Positions 13,575 to 21,006 of a DNA stretch of 64,000 nucleotides are shown one piece after another. The translations under genes and the position numbers were made by a program. The notes beneath the pieces were generated by a model that was given only the letters and a program-made list of their open reading frames with translations, was not told the DNA's origin and did not search any database. This stretch comes from Gp6-AA40 sp036802945 (GTDB lineage: Bacteria > Acidobacteriota > Vicinamibacteria > Vicinamibacterales > UBA2999), in assembly GCA_036802945.1 (NCBI GenBank), contig DAIRVG010000001.1, forward strand, positions 1 to 64,000, read 5' to 3'. Position 1 is the stretch's first letter. Each line of letters opens with the position of its first letter.

Positions 13575-14677
13575 CGGGCGAGCATCGCCAGGGATCGCGC
13601 ACCGGACTGCTCAGCGGCGTCTACGGCCGTGTGACCCAGGCGCGCCGCAACTGGTATTCCCGTCGCTCCGATCGCCGTCGCCGACTTCACCACTCTGTTA
13701 TCAGCGTCGGCAATCTCGTCTCGGGCGGCAGCGGCAAGACGCCTGTTGTCGCGGCGATTGCTCGGATGCTGCGTGAACGTGGCGAACGGCCGGTCATTCT
13801 CACGCGCGGGTACGGACGTCGCGAGCGTGTGGAAGGTGTCCTCGTGGTGAGTGACGGCGAGCGCGTGCTCGAGCCGGTCGCGCGCTCTGGCGACGAACCG
13901 CAGCTGCTCGCGCGCACGCTGGGCGGGATTCCCGTGCTCGTGTCACCCGATCGCTATCTCGCCGGATCGCTGGCGGAGCACCAGTTCGGCGCCACCGTCA
14001 GCCTGCTGGACGACGGGTTTCAGCATGTGCAGTTGGAGCGGGATATCGATCTGCTGCTCGTGTCGCCGGAGGATCTGCAGGACCGCGTGCTCCCGTCGGG
14101 GCATCTCCGCGAGCCGCTCGGCGCAGCGCGGTTCGCGGATGCACTCCTCGTGACAGGCGCCGACGAGGAGGTCACACAGGTTGCGCGTGAGCTTGGACAC
14201 GAGCGCGCGTTCCGCGTCGCGTCCCGGTATGGGTCTCTCAGTTCTGCGGGGCGGGCCTTTCAGGCCCGCCCGGCGGACCCGCAGGGTCCGCCCCGCGCGA
14301 TTGCCTTTGCGGGGATCGCGCGCCCGGAGCGCTTTTTTCTTGCGCTGCGGACGCTCGGTTGGGAGGTCACCCGCGAGTTGACGTATCGCGACCACCATTG
14401 GTTTACCGCGCGGGACCTCGAGACGATCAAGCGCGCGGCGCGTGAGTCGGGCGCCAGGGCGATCATCACAACCGAGAAGGACGCGGTACGCCTTCCTGCA
14501 GCAACTCACGACATTCCAATTCTCGTCCTGCCCATGACCGTCGAGATCGAGCCGGCAGGCGTCTTCGACTCGTGGCTGCTCGAGCGGCTTGCGCATGCGC
14601 GCGCGTGTCCGCCGACTCGTCCCGCCGAAGCGCTGGAAGCGCGAAGACGGACTCCGTGGAGCGGTGAGGGCGGATGA
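13571..14677 (+). CDS. lpxK: Tetraacyldisaccharide 4'-kinase with an in-frame palindromic insert
   Basis: 368 aa from TTG (TTGA overlap with waaA). It phosphorylates the 4' position of the lipid A disaccharide at the membrane. The P-loop NLVSGGSGKTPV, RGYGRR, LLDDGFQH and FAGIARPERFF are family hallmarks. Residues 226-242 (AGRAFQARPADPQGPPR) are encoded exactly by a 51-bp double palindrome (14246-14296) and have no counterpart that I know in the family; they sit just before the conserved FAGIA strand, probably as a surface loop. The C-terminus is Arg/Pro-rich. The ATGA overlap with the next gene implies translational coupling. Confidence 0.93.
   Translation: MTGEHRQGSRTGLLSGVYGRVTQARRNWYSRRSDRRRRLHHSVISVGNLVSGGSGKTPVVAAIARMLRERGERPVILTRGYGRRERVEGVLVVSDGERVLEPVARSGDEPQLLARTLGGIPVLVSPDRYLAGSLAEHQFGATVSLLDDGFQHVQLERDIDLLLVSPEDLQDRVLPSGHLREPLGAARFADALLVTGADEEVTQVARELGHERAFRVASRYGSLSSAGRAFQARPADPQGPPRAIAFAGIARPERFFLALRTLGWEVTRELTYRDHHWFTARDLETIKRAARESGARAIITTEKDAVRLPAATHDIPILVLPMTVEIEPAGVFDSWLLERLAHARACPPTRPAEALEARRRTPWSGEGG
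14246..14296. repeat. 51-bp double-hairpin REP-like element inside lpxK
   Basis: Two adjacent hairpins: GGCGGGCCT / AGGCCCGCC around TTC and GGCGGACCC / GGGTCCGCC around GCA. The ends GCGGGG / CCCCGC also pair. The length is exactly 17 codons and it starts on a codon boundary, so the lpxK frame is preserved. Confidence 0.8.
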
Positions 14678-15603
14678 TTCGCGCAATCGAGCTGGCGGCG
14701 GTCCGTGTCGTTGCCGCCCTCGTCTCGCTGCTGCCGATGCGCACCGTTCGGCGCTGCGGCGCGATACTCGGCCGCGTGGCCTATTCGGTGGACGGCGCCC
14801 ATCGACGGATTGCGCTCGAGAACCTCGCGTCAGCGTTTCCGGCGCGACCAGAAACCGAACGGCGCGCACTTGCCCGCGCGATGTTCAGCCACTTCGGGAG
14901 CCTGCTGCTCGAGTTGTTGAAGTTCGGCACCTACACACCGGATCAGATGCGCGCCGCGGTTGACATAGAAGGGGAGGAGCGCGCGAGGCAGGCGTACCAG
15001 CAGGGCCGCGGCGTGCTGTACTTCACAGGCCACTTCGGTTACTGGGAGATCCACGCGATCGTTCAGCCGCTCAACATGCATCCCGTCGCGGTGCTTGCCC
15101 GGCCGCTCGACAACGCCGGCCTGAACGAGATGCTGGAACGCATCCGGACGCGCACCGGTAACTCGGTCATCTACCGGCAAGGCGCAGTACGGAAAGTGCT
15201 GCGCGAGCTCGCGGCGAATCACGCCGTGGCACTCCTGATCGATCAGCATCTGCACACACCGGATGCCGTGTATGTCGACTTCTTTCGTCGTCCTGCCGCG
15301 ACGACGTCGGCGTTGGCGGCGCTGGCGCTGAGGACCGGAGCGCCCGTGGTTCCAGTGTTCGCGCTGCCGCTGCCGCACGGCCGATATCGACTCGTCTACG
15401 AGCATCCCGTCGATCCGCCCACCGCCGACACTCCGGACGCGGTACGTGAGTTCACCCAGCGCTGTACGGATGTTCTCGAGATGTACGTCCGACGACATCC
15501 GGAGCTGTGGCTGTGGATGCATCGGCGGTGGCGTGACCAGGACGTGACGGCGGCTGACGATCTGCTCATGGGCGATGAGCCGGACGCTGAGGCGGATGTC
15601 TGA
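14674..15603 (+). CDS. Lipid A acyltransferase, LpxL/HtrB-like
   Basis: 309 aa. It is expected to transfer an acyl chain from acyl-ACP to Kdo-lipid A precursor at the inner membrane. An N-terminal hydrophobic helix (about 4-22) is followed by the HX4E catalytic motif (His120, Glu125 in GHFGYWE), LIDQHLHTPDAVYVDFFRRPA, and ELWLWMHRRWR near the C-terminus. Whether it adds the lauroyl or myristoyl chain cannot be told. Start codon overlaps lpxK (ATGA); the stop overlaps the waaF start. Confidence 0.9.
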   Translation: MIRAIELAAVRVVAALVSLLPMRTVRRCGAILGRVAYSVDGAHRRIALENLASAFPARPETERRALARAMFSHFGSLLLELLKFGTYTPDQMRAAVDIEGEERARQAYQQGRGVLYFTGHFGYWEIHAIVQPLNMHPVAVLARPLDNAGLNEMLERIRTRTGNSVIYRQGAVRKVLRELAANHAVALLIDQHLHTPDAVYVDFFRRPAATTSALAALALRTGAPVVPVFALPLPHGRYRLVYEHPVDPPTADTPDAVREFTQRCTDVLEMYVRRHPELWLWMHRRWRDQDVTAADDLLMGDEPDAEADV

Positions 15604-16627
15604 CTCGCCTGTGGTCGTCGTGGCGCCGAACTGGCTCGGCGATGCGGTGATGGCGCTTCCGGCGATCGCGGACGTCAGGCGCCACTTCGTGCCCGCGCCA
15701 TTAATCGTCGCCGCCCGCCGGAGTGTCGCCGATCTCTTCCGCATGGTTCCCGGCGTCGACAGCGTGCTCGTATTGGAGTGGAACGGCGCGTGGTGGCGCC
15801 GGCGCGCGCTCAACGAGGACGCGATCCGCCTGCGCGAGACCGGAACAGCAACCGCGATTCTCCTGCCGAACTCATTCTCAAGCGCGCTGCTCCCCACACG
15901 AGCGGGCGTTGCTGACATCTGGGGCTACGCGTCCGATCTGCGAACGCGCCTGCTGTCGCGCGCGGTGCCGCGGCCGAAGACCCCTTTGCACCAAGGGGAC
16001 TACTACCAGCACCTCGTACGGGAGCTCGGAATCGAGACGGGACCGCTGGAGCCCCTCCTGTCGATTCCTGCGGCTGCGGTAATTGATGCGCGAGCGTTGC
16101 TTGCCGATCGTGGCTGGGACTCCGTCAGCCCACTGATTGTGCTGGCACCGGGCGCGGCGTACGGGAAGGCCAAGCAATGGATTCCCTCGTACGTGGTGCG
16201 GCTGGTAACGGATCTCAGCCGCGATCGTCATGCCACGTGCGCGCTGGTGGGCAGCCGCGCAGACGCGGCAACAACCGCCGCGATCCGTGCCGCCGTGCCA
16301 CGCGACTCTCGATCGCGGGTCCTCGATCTCGCAGGAACGACGACCCTCCCCGTGCTCGCCGCGATACTGAGCCTGTCGCGCACCTGTGTCGCGAACGATT
16401 CCGGCGCGATGCATCTTGCCGCCGCCGCCGGCGTGCCCGTCGTCGCCATTTTCGGATCGACCAACGAGCGCGCGACGCGTCCGCTGGCACGCGGCAACGT
16501 GCGGGCGGAGGTGCTGACCCATCCCGTCTGGTGCCGCCCCTGTATGCTTCGTGAATGCCCCATCGATCACCGCTGCATGACCGGCATTGAGCCCGGGCAG
16601 GTCCTGGCTGCCATCGATCGTGTCTGA
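15596..16627 (+). CDS. waaF: ADP-heptose:LPS heptosyltransferase II
   Basis: 343 aa from the ATG at 15596, giving an 8-nt overlap with the previous gene; an ATG at 15575 is less likely. GT9-family enzyme adding the second heptose to the inner core in the cytoplasm. APNWLGDAVMALPAI at the N-terminus, APGAAYGKAKQWI in the donor domain, and NDSGAMHLAAAAGVPVVAIFGSTN are diagnostic. The Cys-containing C-terminus (CRPCMLRECPIDHRCM) is typical of WaaF. Confidence 0.93.
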   Translation: MSDSPVVVVAPNWLGDAVMALPAIADVRRHFVPAPLIVAARRSVADLFRMVPGVDSVLVLEWNGAWWRRRALNEDAIRLRETGTATAILLPNSFSSALLPTRAGVADIWGYASDLRTRLLSRAVPRPKTPLHQGDYYQHLVRELGIETGPLEPLLSIPAAAVIDARALLADRGWDSVSPLIVLAPGAAYGKAKQWIPSYVVRLVTDLSRDRHATCALVGSRADAATTAAIRAAVPRDSRSRVLDLAGTTTLPVLAAILSLSRTCVANDSGAMHLAAAAGVPVVAIFGSTNERATRPLARGNVRAEVLTHPVWCRPCMLRECPIDHRCMTGIEPGQVLAAIDRV

Positions 16628-16628
16628 G

Positions 16629-17198
16629 ATGCGTCCCGCGGTATTCCTCGATCGCGACGGTACGATCATCGAGGAGCGCGGCTACCTCGATCGCATCGAA
16701 CTGCTCGAACTGTATCCATTTACATGTGACGCCATCCGACTGCTCAACCGCGCCGGCTTTGCGACCGTGGTCGTCACGAACCAGGGCGGCATCGGACGTG
16801 GCATCATCGACGAGCCGTTCCTGCGCCACGTCCACGAGACGATCGATGCTCGTCTCGCGTCCGGTCGCGCGCGGATCGATCGCTACTACTTCTGCCCGCA
16901 TCATCCCGACGCGGTGATTCCGGAGCTGCGCCAGAAGTGCGGGTGTCGCAAACCGGCGCCGGGCATGATCGAGCAGGCTTGCCGCGAGCTGTCGCTCGAT
17001 CCACGCCGCTCGGTGATGATTGGCGATCGGCGGCTCGACGTCCTCTCCGGCAACAGCGCAGGAACCCGATCGATCCTCGTCCGCACCGGGCATGGAGGAC
17101 ACGAAGAGGCGATGCCGCCCGGAGCGGCACGGCCCGATGCTATCCTGAACAATTTGATGGAGGCGGTTGGTTGGATTCTGCGGACGTTCTCGCGCTGA
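16629..17198 (+). CDS. gmhB: D-glycero-D-manno-heptose-1,7-bisphosphate 7-phosphatase
   Basis: 189 aa from the ATG one nt after the waaF stop. HAD phosphatase removing the 7-phosphate during ADP-heptose synthesis. The nucleophile motif FLDRDGTI, VVTNQGGIGRG, the zinc-binding CPHHPDA...KCGCRKP and the C-terminal MIGDRRLDVL are all present. It overlaps the kinase gene hldE1 by 28 nt. Confidence 0.93.
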   Translation: MRPAVFLDRDGTIIEERGYLDRIELLELYPFTCDAIRLLNRAGFATVVVTNQGGIGRGIIDEPFLRHVHETIDARLASGRARIDRYYFCPHHPDAVIPELRQKCGCRKPAPGMIEQACRELSLDPRRSVMIGDRRLDVLSGNSAGTRSILVRTGHGGHEEAMPPGAARPDAILNNLMEAVGWILRTFSR

Positions 17199-18199
17199 TT
17201 GACGCGCTTCCGGGCCGCCGGGTGGCGGTGGTCGGCGATGTTGTGGCCGACGAGTTCGTGTACGGGCGCGTCGCGCGCGTCTCACGTGAGGCCCCCGTGC
17301 TGATCCTCGAGTACGACTCGACACAAGTGGTGCCTGGCGGAGCGGGAAACGCGGCGAACAACGTCGCGGCAATGGGTGGTTCCGCGCTCCTGGCCTCCGT
17401 CGTTGGCCGCGACGAGCCCGGGCGGAGACTGATCCGGGCGCTTCATCCGCGCGTGAATCCGCGGACGCTTGTTCGTCCAGCCCGCCGTACAACGACCATC
17501 AAGACACGCATCCTCGCGGGGGGTATTCATTCCGCAAAACAGCAGGTTGTCCGCATCGATCGCGTGTCGAGCGGCGCGCTCGACAAGACGACGCGCGAAG
17601 CGTTTTTCCGCGCGGCCGTGTTGGCTGCGATGCGCTCGGATGCCGTGCTCGTGTCGGACTACGGCGGCGGACTGGTGTCTCCCGCGCTTGTGTCGAAGCT
17701 CCGCGCCGAGCTGAAGCGGTCCGGTCACCCGGTGCCGATCCTCGTCGACTCCCGCTACGGGCTTCTCAGCTACAGCGGCTTGACCGCCTGCACGCCCAAC
17801 GAATCCGAAGTGGAGCAGGCGCTTGGCGTCAGAATCAATGACGACGCGCGGGTGCTCGAGCGCGCCGGGCGCGAAATTCTCGAGCAGACCAAGATGCAGG
17901 CCGTGCTCATCACCCGGGGCAGCCGCGGCATGGCGCTGTTTGTGCCGCGCGAGCCGACCGTCCATATTCCGATTTTCGGATCCGACGAGATTGCGGATGT
18001 GACGGGCGCGGGGGATACAGTCGTGGCGACGATGACGCTGGCGCTTGCGGCGGGCGCCACCTTCGAGCTCGCGGCACGGCTGGCGAACTACGCGGGCGGT
18101 CTCGTCGTCATGAAACGTGGCACCGCGACCGTGAGCGCCTCGGAGTTGCGCGACGCGGTGAGACGCGACAGCGCGCGCGGAGCACGACGCCGTGGGTAG
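17171..18199 (+). CDS. hldE1: D-glycero-beta-D-manno-heptose-7-phosphate kinase (HldE N-terminal half as a separate gene)
   Basis: 342 aa. The start is the TTG at 17171, because GGAGG (17159-17163) sits 7 nt upstream and the conserved protein begins here; no in-frame ATG fits. PfkB-family kinase making heptose-1,7-bisphosphate, the substrate of GmhB. Motifs: VVGDVVADEF, GGAGNAANNVAAMGG near the substrate site, CTPNESEVEQALG, and DVTGAGDTVVA with the catalytic Asp. In E. coli this domain is fused to the adenylyltransferase; here they are separate, overlapping by 8 nt (GTGGGTAG). Confidence 0.93.
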   Translation: MDSADVLALIDALPGRRVAVVGDVVADEFVYGRVARVSREAPVLILEYDSTQVVPGGAGNAANNVAAMGGSALLASVVGRDEPGRRLIRALHPRVNPRTLVRPARRTTTIKTRILAGGIHSAKQQVVRIDRVSSGALDKTTREAFFRAAVLAAMRSDAVLVSDYGGGLVSPALVSKLRAELKRSGHPVPILVDSRYGLLSYSGLTACTPNESEVEQALGVRINDDARVLERAGREILEQTKMQAVLITRGSRGMALFVPREPTVHIPIFGSDEIADVTGAGDTVVATMTLALAAGATFELAARLANYAGGLVVMKRGTATVSASELRDAVRRDSARGARRRG

Positions 18200-18668
18200 T
18201 GTCGTCTCGCGGGACGAACTGGTCGGTCGCGCCGAGGGCGAGCGCGCGGCTGGACGAACGATCGCGTTCGCGAACGGCTGTTTCGACCTGCTTCACGTCG
18301 GCCACATCCGCTATCTCGAGTCCGCGTCACGCGAAGGGGACGTGCTGGTCGTCGCCGTGAATGGCGACGACTCGGTGAGGCACCTGAAGGGACCCGGACG
18401 GCCGATTCTCCCGGCGACTGACCGCGCGGAGCTCGTGGCGGCGCTTCGGTGCGTCGACTACGTCGTGATTTTTTCAGAGCCTACCGTGGGCCCGCTGTTG
18501 ACCGCACTCCGCCCGGACGTCCATTGCAAGGGCACGGACTACACGGTCGAATCCGTTCCGGAGCGCGACATTGTCGAGGCGTACGGCGGCCGCACCGCCA
18601 TCGTCGGCGACCCGAAGGATCATTCGACGCGCGATCTCCTGTCGCGTATCGCCCGTTCGTCCACGTGA
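18192..18668 (+). CDS. hldE2: D-glycero-beta-D-manno-heptose 1-phosphate adenylyltransferase (HldE C-terminal half)
   Basis: 158 aa from GTG 18192. It forms ADP-heptose from heptose-1-phosphate and ATP. Cytidylyltransferase-like fold with FANGCFDLLHVGHIRYL (HxGH-type nucleotide site), VAVNGDDSVRHLKG and KGTDYTVESVPE. It completes the ADP-heptose pathway with gmhB and hldE1 and supplies WaaF and WaaC on either side. Its TGA overlaps the waaC GTG by 4 nt. Confidence 0.94.
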   Translation: MGSVVSRDELVGRAEGERAAGRTIAFANGCFDLLHVGHIRYLESASREGDVLVVAVNGDDSVRHLKGPGRPILPATDRAELVAALRCVDYVVIFSEPTVGPLLTALRPDVHCKGTDYTVESVPERDIVEAYGGRTAIVGDPKDHSTRDLLSRIARSST

Positions 18669-19681
18669 ACAGCTTTTTGATCGTCCGCCTCGGGTCGCTT
18701 GGGGATGTCATCCATGGCATTCCAGTCGCGGCCGCGTTGAAGAGCGAGTTTCCAAGCGGTCGGGTGGACTGGATGGTCGATCCGCGTTATGTCGAGCTGC
18801 TCGATCTCGTCACGTGCGTCGATCGCCGCATCGCGGTCGATCCGCGCGCGGTCAAACGAGGCGAAGGGCGCGAGCGGTTCCGCGAGACGATGCGCGAGCT
18901 TCGCGACATGGATTACGACGCGGTCATCGATCTCCAGGGGCTCTTGAAGTCGGCGATGCTCGCCCGCAGTGTCGGCGGCCATCGAACGATCGGATTTCCC
19001 CGGAAACATCTGCGCGAACAGCTGGCACGGGCCTTTTACACGGATGCGCCGGACCCGGGAGACGCGACCCACGTCATCTACAAGAACCTCGCGTTGCTCG
19101 CGCCGCTGAAGGTCGACAATCGCCAGATCCGATTCCCGATCAGAATCCCGCATAACGTGACGATCGATCAGATCGCGGGCCGCTTCCAGCCGAACGGGTA
19201 CGTGCTGATCAATCCGGGGGCGGCGTGGCCGAACAAGCAGTGGCCTCCGGACAGATTCGGAGCCGTTGCCGCAGCGATCGCCCGCGACTTCGGGTTCAGG
19301 TCGCTGGTGCTGTGGGGCCCCGGCGAGCAGGAAATTGCGCATCACGTCGTCGAGACGTCGATGGACGCCGCGGAAATGTCGCCGCCGACAACGATCACCG
19401 ACTTGATTGGGATCTGTCGGGGTGCCCGGCTGATGATTTCCGGAGACACGGGGCCGCTCCACATTGCGGGTGCCGTCAACACGCCGATCGTCGCGCTCTT
19501 CGGCCCGACGCGGCCGGATCGCAACGGGCCGTGGGGGCTGTACGACGTGGCCATTTCGCGTGTGCAGCGGTGCTCGTGCGTCTACCGACGCCAGTGCAAG
19601 AAGCCCGAGCGGTGTATCGATGACATCAGCATCGCGGAAGTGATGAGCGCCGTCCACACGCGGATGGGTGTGCGTGGCTGA
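18665..19681 (+). CDS. waaC: ADP-heptose:LPS heptosyltransferase I
   Basis: 338 aa from GTG 18665 (GTGA overlap with hldE2). GT9 enzyme adding the first heptose to Kdo. Motifs: FLIVRLGSLGDVIHGIPV, DLQGLLKSA, INPGAAWPNKQWP, SGDTGPLHIAGAVNTPIVALFG. A Cys-rich tail (CSCVYRRQCKKPERC) lies near the C-terminus. Its end overlaps a GTG-initiated short frame that leads into the 56-bp repeat array. Confidence 0.93.
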   Translation: MNSFLIVRLGSLGDVIHGIPVAAALKSEFPSGRVDWMVDPRYVELLDLVTCVDRRIAVDPRAVKRGEGRERFRETMRELRDMDYDAVIDLQGLLKSAMLARSVGGHRTIGFPRKHLREQLARAFYTDAPDPGDATHVIYKNLALLAPLKVDNRQIRFPIRIPHNVTIDQIAGRFQPNGYVLINPGAAWPNKQWPPDRFGAVAAAIARDFGFRSLVLWGPGEQEIAHHVVETSMDAAEMSPPTTITDLIGICRGARLMISGDTGPLHIAGAVNTPIVALFGPTRPDRNGPWGLYDVAISRVQRCSCVYRRQCKKPERCIDDISIAEVMSAVHTRMGVRG

Positions 19682-19972
19682 CGGCGAGCGGCACGTTATT
19701 CACATCCTTGCGCGGAGGCGGGCCTGCCTCGCCGGAGCGCTCGCATGAACGTTGCTCAGATCCTTGCGCGCATGCGGGCCTGCCTCGCCGAAGCGCTCAC
19801 ATGAACGTTATTCACACCCTTGCGCGTATGCGGGCCTGCCTCGCCGAAGCGCTCACATGAACGTTATTCACAGCCTTGCGCGTATGCGGGCCTGCCTCGC
19901 CGAAGCGCTCACATGAACGTTATTCACAGCCTTGCGCGGAGGCGGGCCTGCCTCGCCGAAGCGCTCACATGA
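19674..19972 (+). other. Chain of overlapping micro-ORFs created by the repeat array
   Basis: A GTG at 19674 overlaps the waaC stop by 8 nt and opens a 24-codon frame ending at TGA 19746-19748. Four 19-codon frames follow, starting at ATG 19745, 19801, 19857 and 19913; each ends in a TGA that overlaps the next ATG as ATGA. The last TGA overlaps the ATG (19969) of the methyltransferase gene. No Shine-Dalgarno lies at the usual distance before these ATGs, so any translation would rely on termination-reinitiation. Confidence 0.7.
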
Positions 19973-20003
19973 ACGTTATTCACACCCTTGCGCGAAGGCG
20001 GGT
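19696..20003 (+). repeat. 56-bp tandem repeat (five full copies and a partial sixth)
   Basis: Full copies at 19696-19751, 19752-19807, 19808-19863, 19864-19919 and 19920-19975; a partial copy reaches about 20003 and is part of the methyltransferase coding region. Copies differ by a few bases each. Each unit carries GCGCTC(A/G)CATGAACG, i.e. a start codon plus the first codons of the downstream protein. There are no spacers, so it is not a CRISPR array. Confidence 0.95.
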
Positions 20004-20484
20004 CGCTCTGGGATTCGCGACGGCGCTGGCGACGCTCGTACTTGCGCATCCCACGTGGGGCACGTGGCGTGCCGGATTTCTCGTGGCGCTGTCGGGTGAA
20101 GCCGTGCGCATCTGGGCAGCCGGGCACCTGGAGAAGAGCCGCGAAGTCACGCGGTCTGGCCCGTACCGCTGGACGCGTCATCCGCTGTACGTGGGATCGA
20201 CGGTCATAGCGCTCGGGATCGTTATCGCATCGCGCAGCGCAAGTGTTGGGGCGCTTGCGGCGCTGTATATGGCCGCGACGCTGACCGCCGCGGTTCGAAC
20301 CGAGGAAGCGTTTCTGCGCAGCGCGTTCGGGGACGACTACGATCGGTACCGCGATTCACGCGCCGAGCCGATGCAACGTCCATTCAGCTTCGGCCGCGCG
20401 ATTCGCAACCGGGAGTACCGGGCGGCGGCCGGTTTGCTCGCGGGCTTTGCCCTTCTTGCGCTGAAGGTTGTCGGCTCCCTATAA
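19969..20484 (+). CDS. ICMT/phospholipid-methyltransferase-family membrane protein
   Basis: 171 aa from ATG 19969, the last start in the repeat array. Four or so hydrophobic helices, with the family's C-terminal signature: GPYRWTRHPLYVGS followed by the EEAFL..AFGDDYDRYR motif that binds S-adenosylmethionine at the membrane. The substrate is unknown; bacterial members methylate varied small or lipid substrates. The first codons (VIHTLARRR) match the frame that begins at the GTG 19674 in the waaC end, suggesting that the gene originally started there. Last gene of the LPS operon. Confidence 0.85.
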   Translation: MNVIHTLARRRVALGFATALATLVLAHPTWGTWRAGFLVALSGEAVRIWAAGHLEKSREVTRSGPYRWTRHPLYVGSTVIALGIVIASRSASVGALAALYMAATLTAAVRTEEAFLRSAFGDDYDRYRDSRAEPMQRPFSFGRAIRNREYRAAAGLLAGFALLALKVVGSL

Positions 20485-20485
20485 T
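20456..20485 (+). promoter_or_regulatory. Possible tRNA promoter
   Basis: TTGCGC (20456-20461), 18 nt, then TATAAT (20480-20485), which overlaps the methyltransferase stop codon. It lies about 150 nt upstream of tRNA-Val and is the best candidate to drive the two tRNAs. Confidence 0.5.
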
Positions 20486-20638
20486 TACGTGTTTGGGTTA
20501 ACCTCGCTGAAGCCGCAAGGTGGAGGTGAGTTTGGCCAGTGGGTGTACCCGCCGAAGCCCGCCTCCGCTCGATTGGTGCAATCCGGGCTACGGGCGGCTG
20601 GGGCAGCTTGCCCGCCGAAGCGCAGAGCGCGAAGGCGG

Positions 20639-20713
20639 GGGCGGTTAGCTCAGTGGTAGAGCACCGGCTTTACACGCCGGCTGTCACAGGTTCGAATCCT
20701 GTACCGCCCACCA
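20639..20713 (+). tRNA. tRNA-Val(TAC)
   Basis: 75 nt including encoded CCA. Acceptor GGGCGGT/ACCGCCC, anticodon stem CCGGC/GCCGG around TTTACAC (anticodon TAC), T-arm ACAGGTTCGAATCCTGT. Confidence 0.95.
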
Positions 20714-20724
20714 GAACGGAAGTG

Positions 20725-20795
20725 CAAAGGTCGAAGTTCGAAGTCTGAAGCAAGTTCGAACTTACTTCGACCTTTGAACTTCCAACTTCGAACTT
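20725..20795. repeat. TTCGAA-type micro-tandem repeats with inverted arms between two tRNAs
   Basis: CAAAGGTCGAAGT (20725-20737) and its perfect 13-bp complement ACTTCGACCTTTG (20764-20776) can form a long hairpin. The interior and the following 20 bp are made of degenerate CAACTTCGAACTT units, including the palindrome AAGTTCGAACTT. There is no T-run. Confidence 0.8.
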
Positions 20796-20803
20796 GAGAA
20801 ATC

Positions 20804-20880
<77 letters not shown>

Positions 20881-20947
20881 ACCTTCGCTCTTCGAGCTTC
20901 GGTTGGCAAGCCAATCCCGTTTCGATTGGTCCCCCGACACTCAGGCG

Positions 20948-20969
20948 GTCAGCGGCTCACGCCGCTGAC
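20948..20969. repeat. Perfect 9-bp hairpin downstream of tRNA-Asp
   Basis: GTCAGCGGC / GCCGCTGAC with loop TCAC. There is no T-run; it may act in 3' processing or be part of the short element ending in the tRNA-Asp echo at 20975. Confidence 0.6.
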
Positions 20970-21006
20970 TGGCACGAGTCCCGTCAACTAATACCGTCTA
21001 TCGACT

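Noticed and set aside
16215..17492. 425-aa minus-strand open frame
   Set aside because: Lies across waaF, gmhB and hldE1, all clearly coding on the plus strand; composition is shadow-like.
17171..18668. hldE frameshift (broken fused gene)
   Set aside because: The two halves are separate genes with their own starts and an 8-nt overlap like their neighbours; separate kinase and adenylyltransferase genes are common.
19696..19975. CRISPR-like array between waaC and the methyltransferase
   Set aside because: The 56-bp units are directly contiguous with no spacers, and there are no cas genes.
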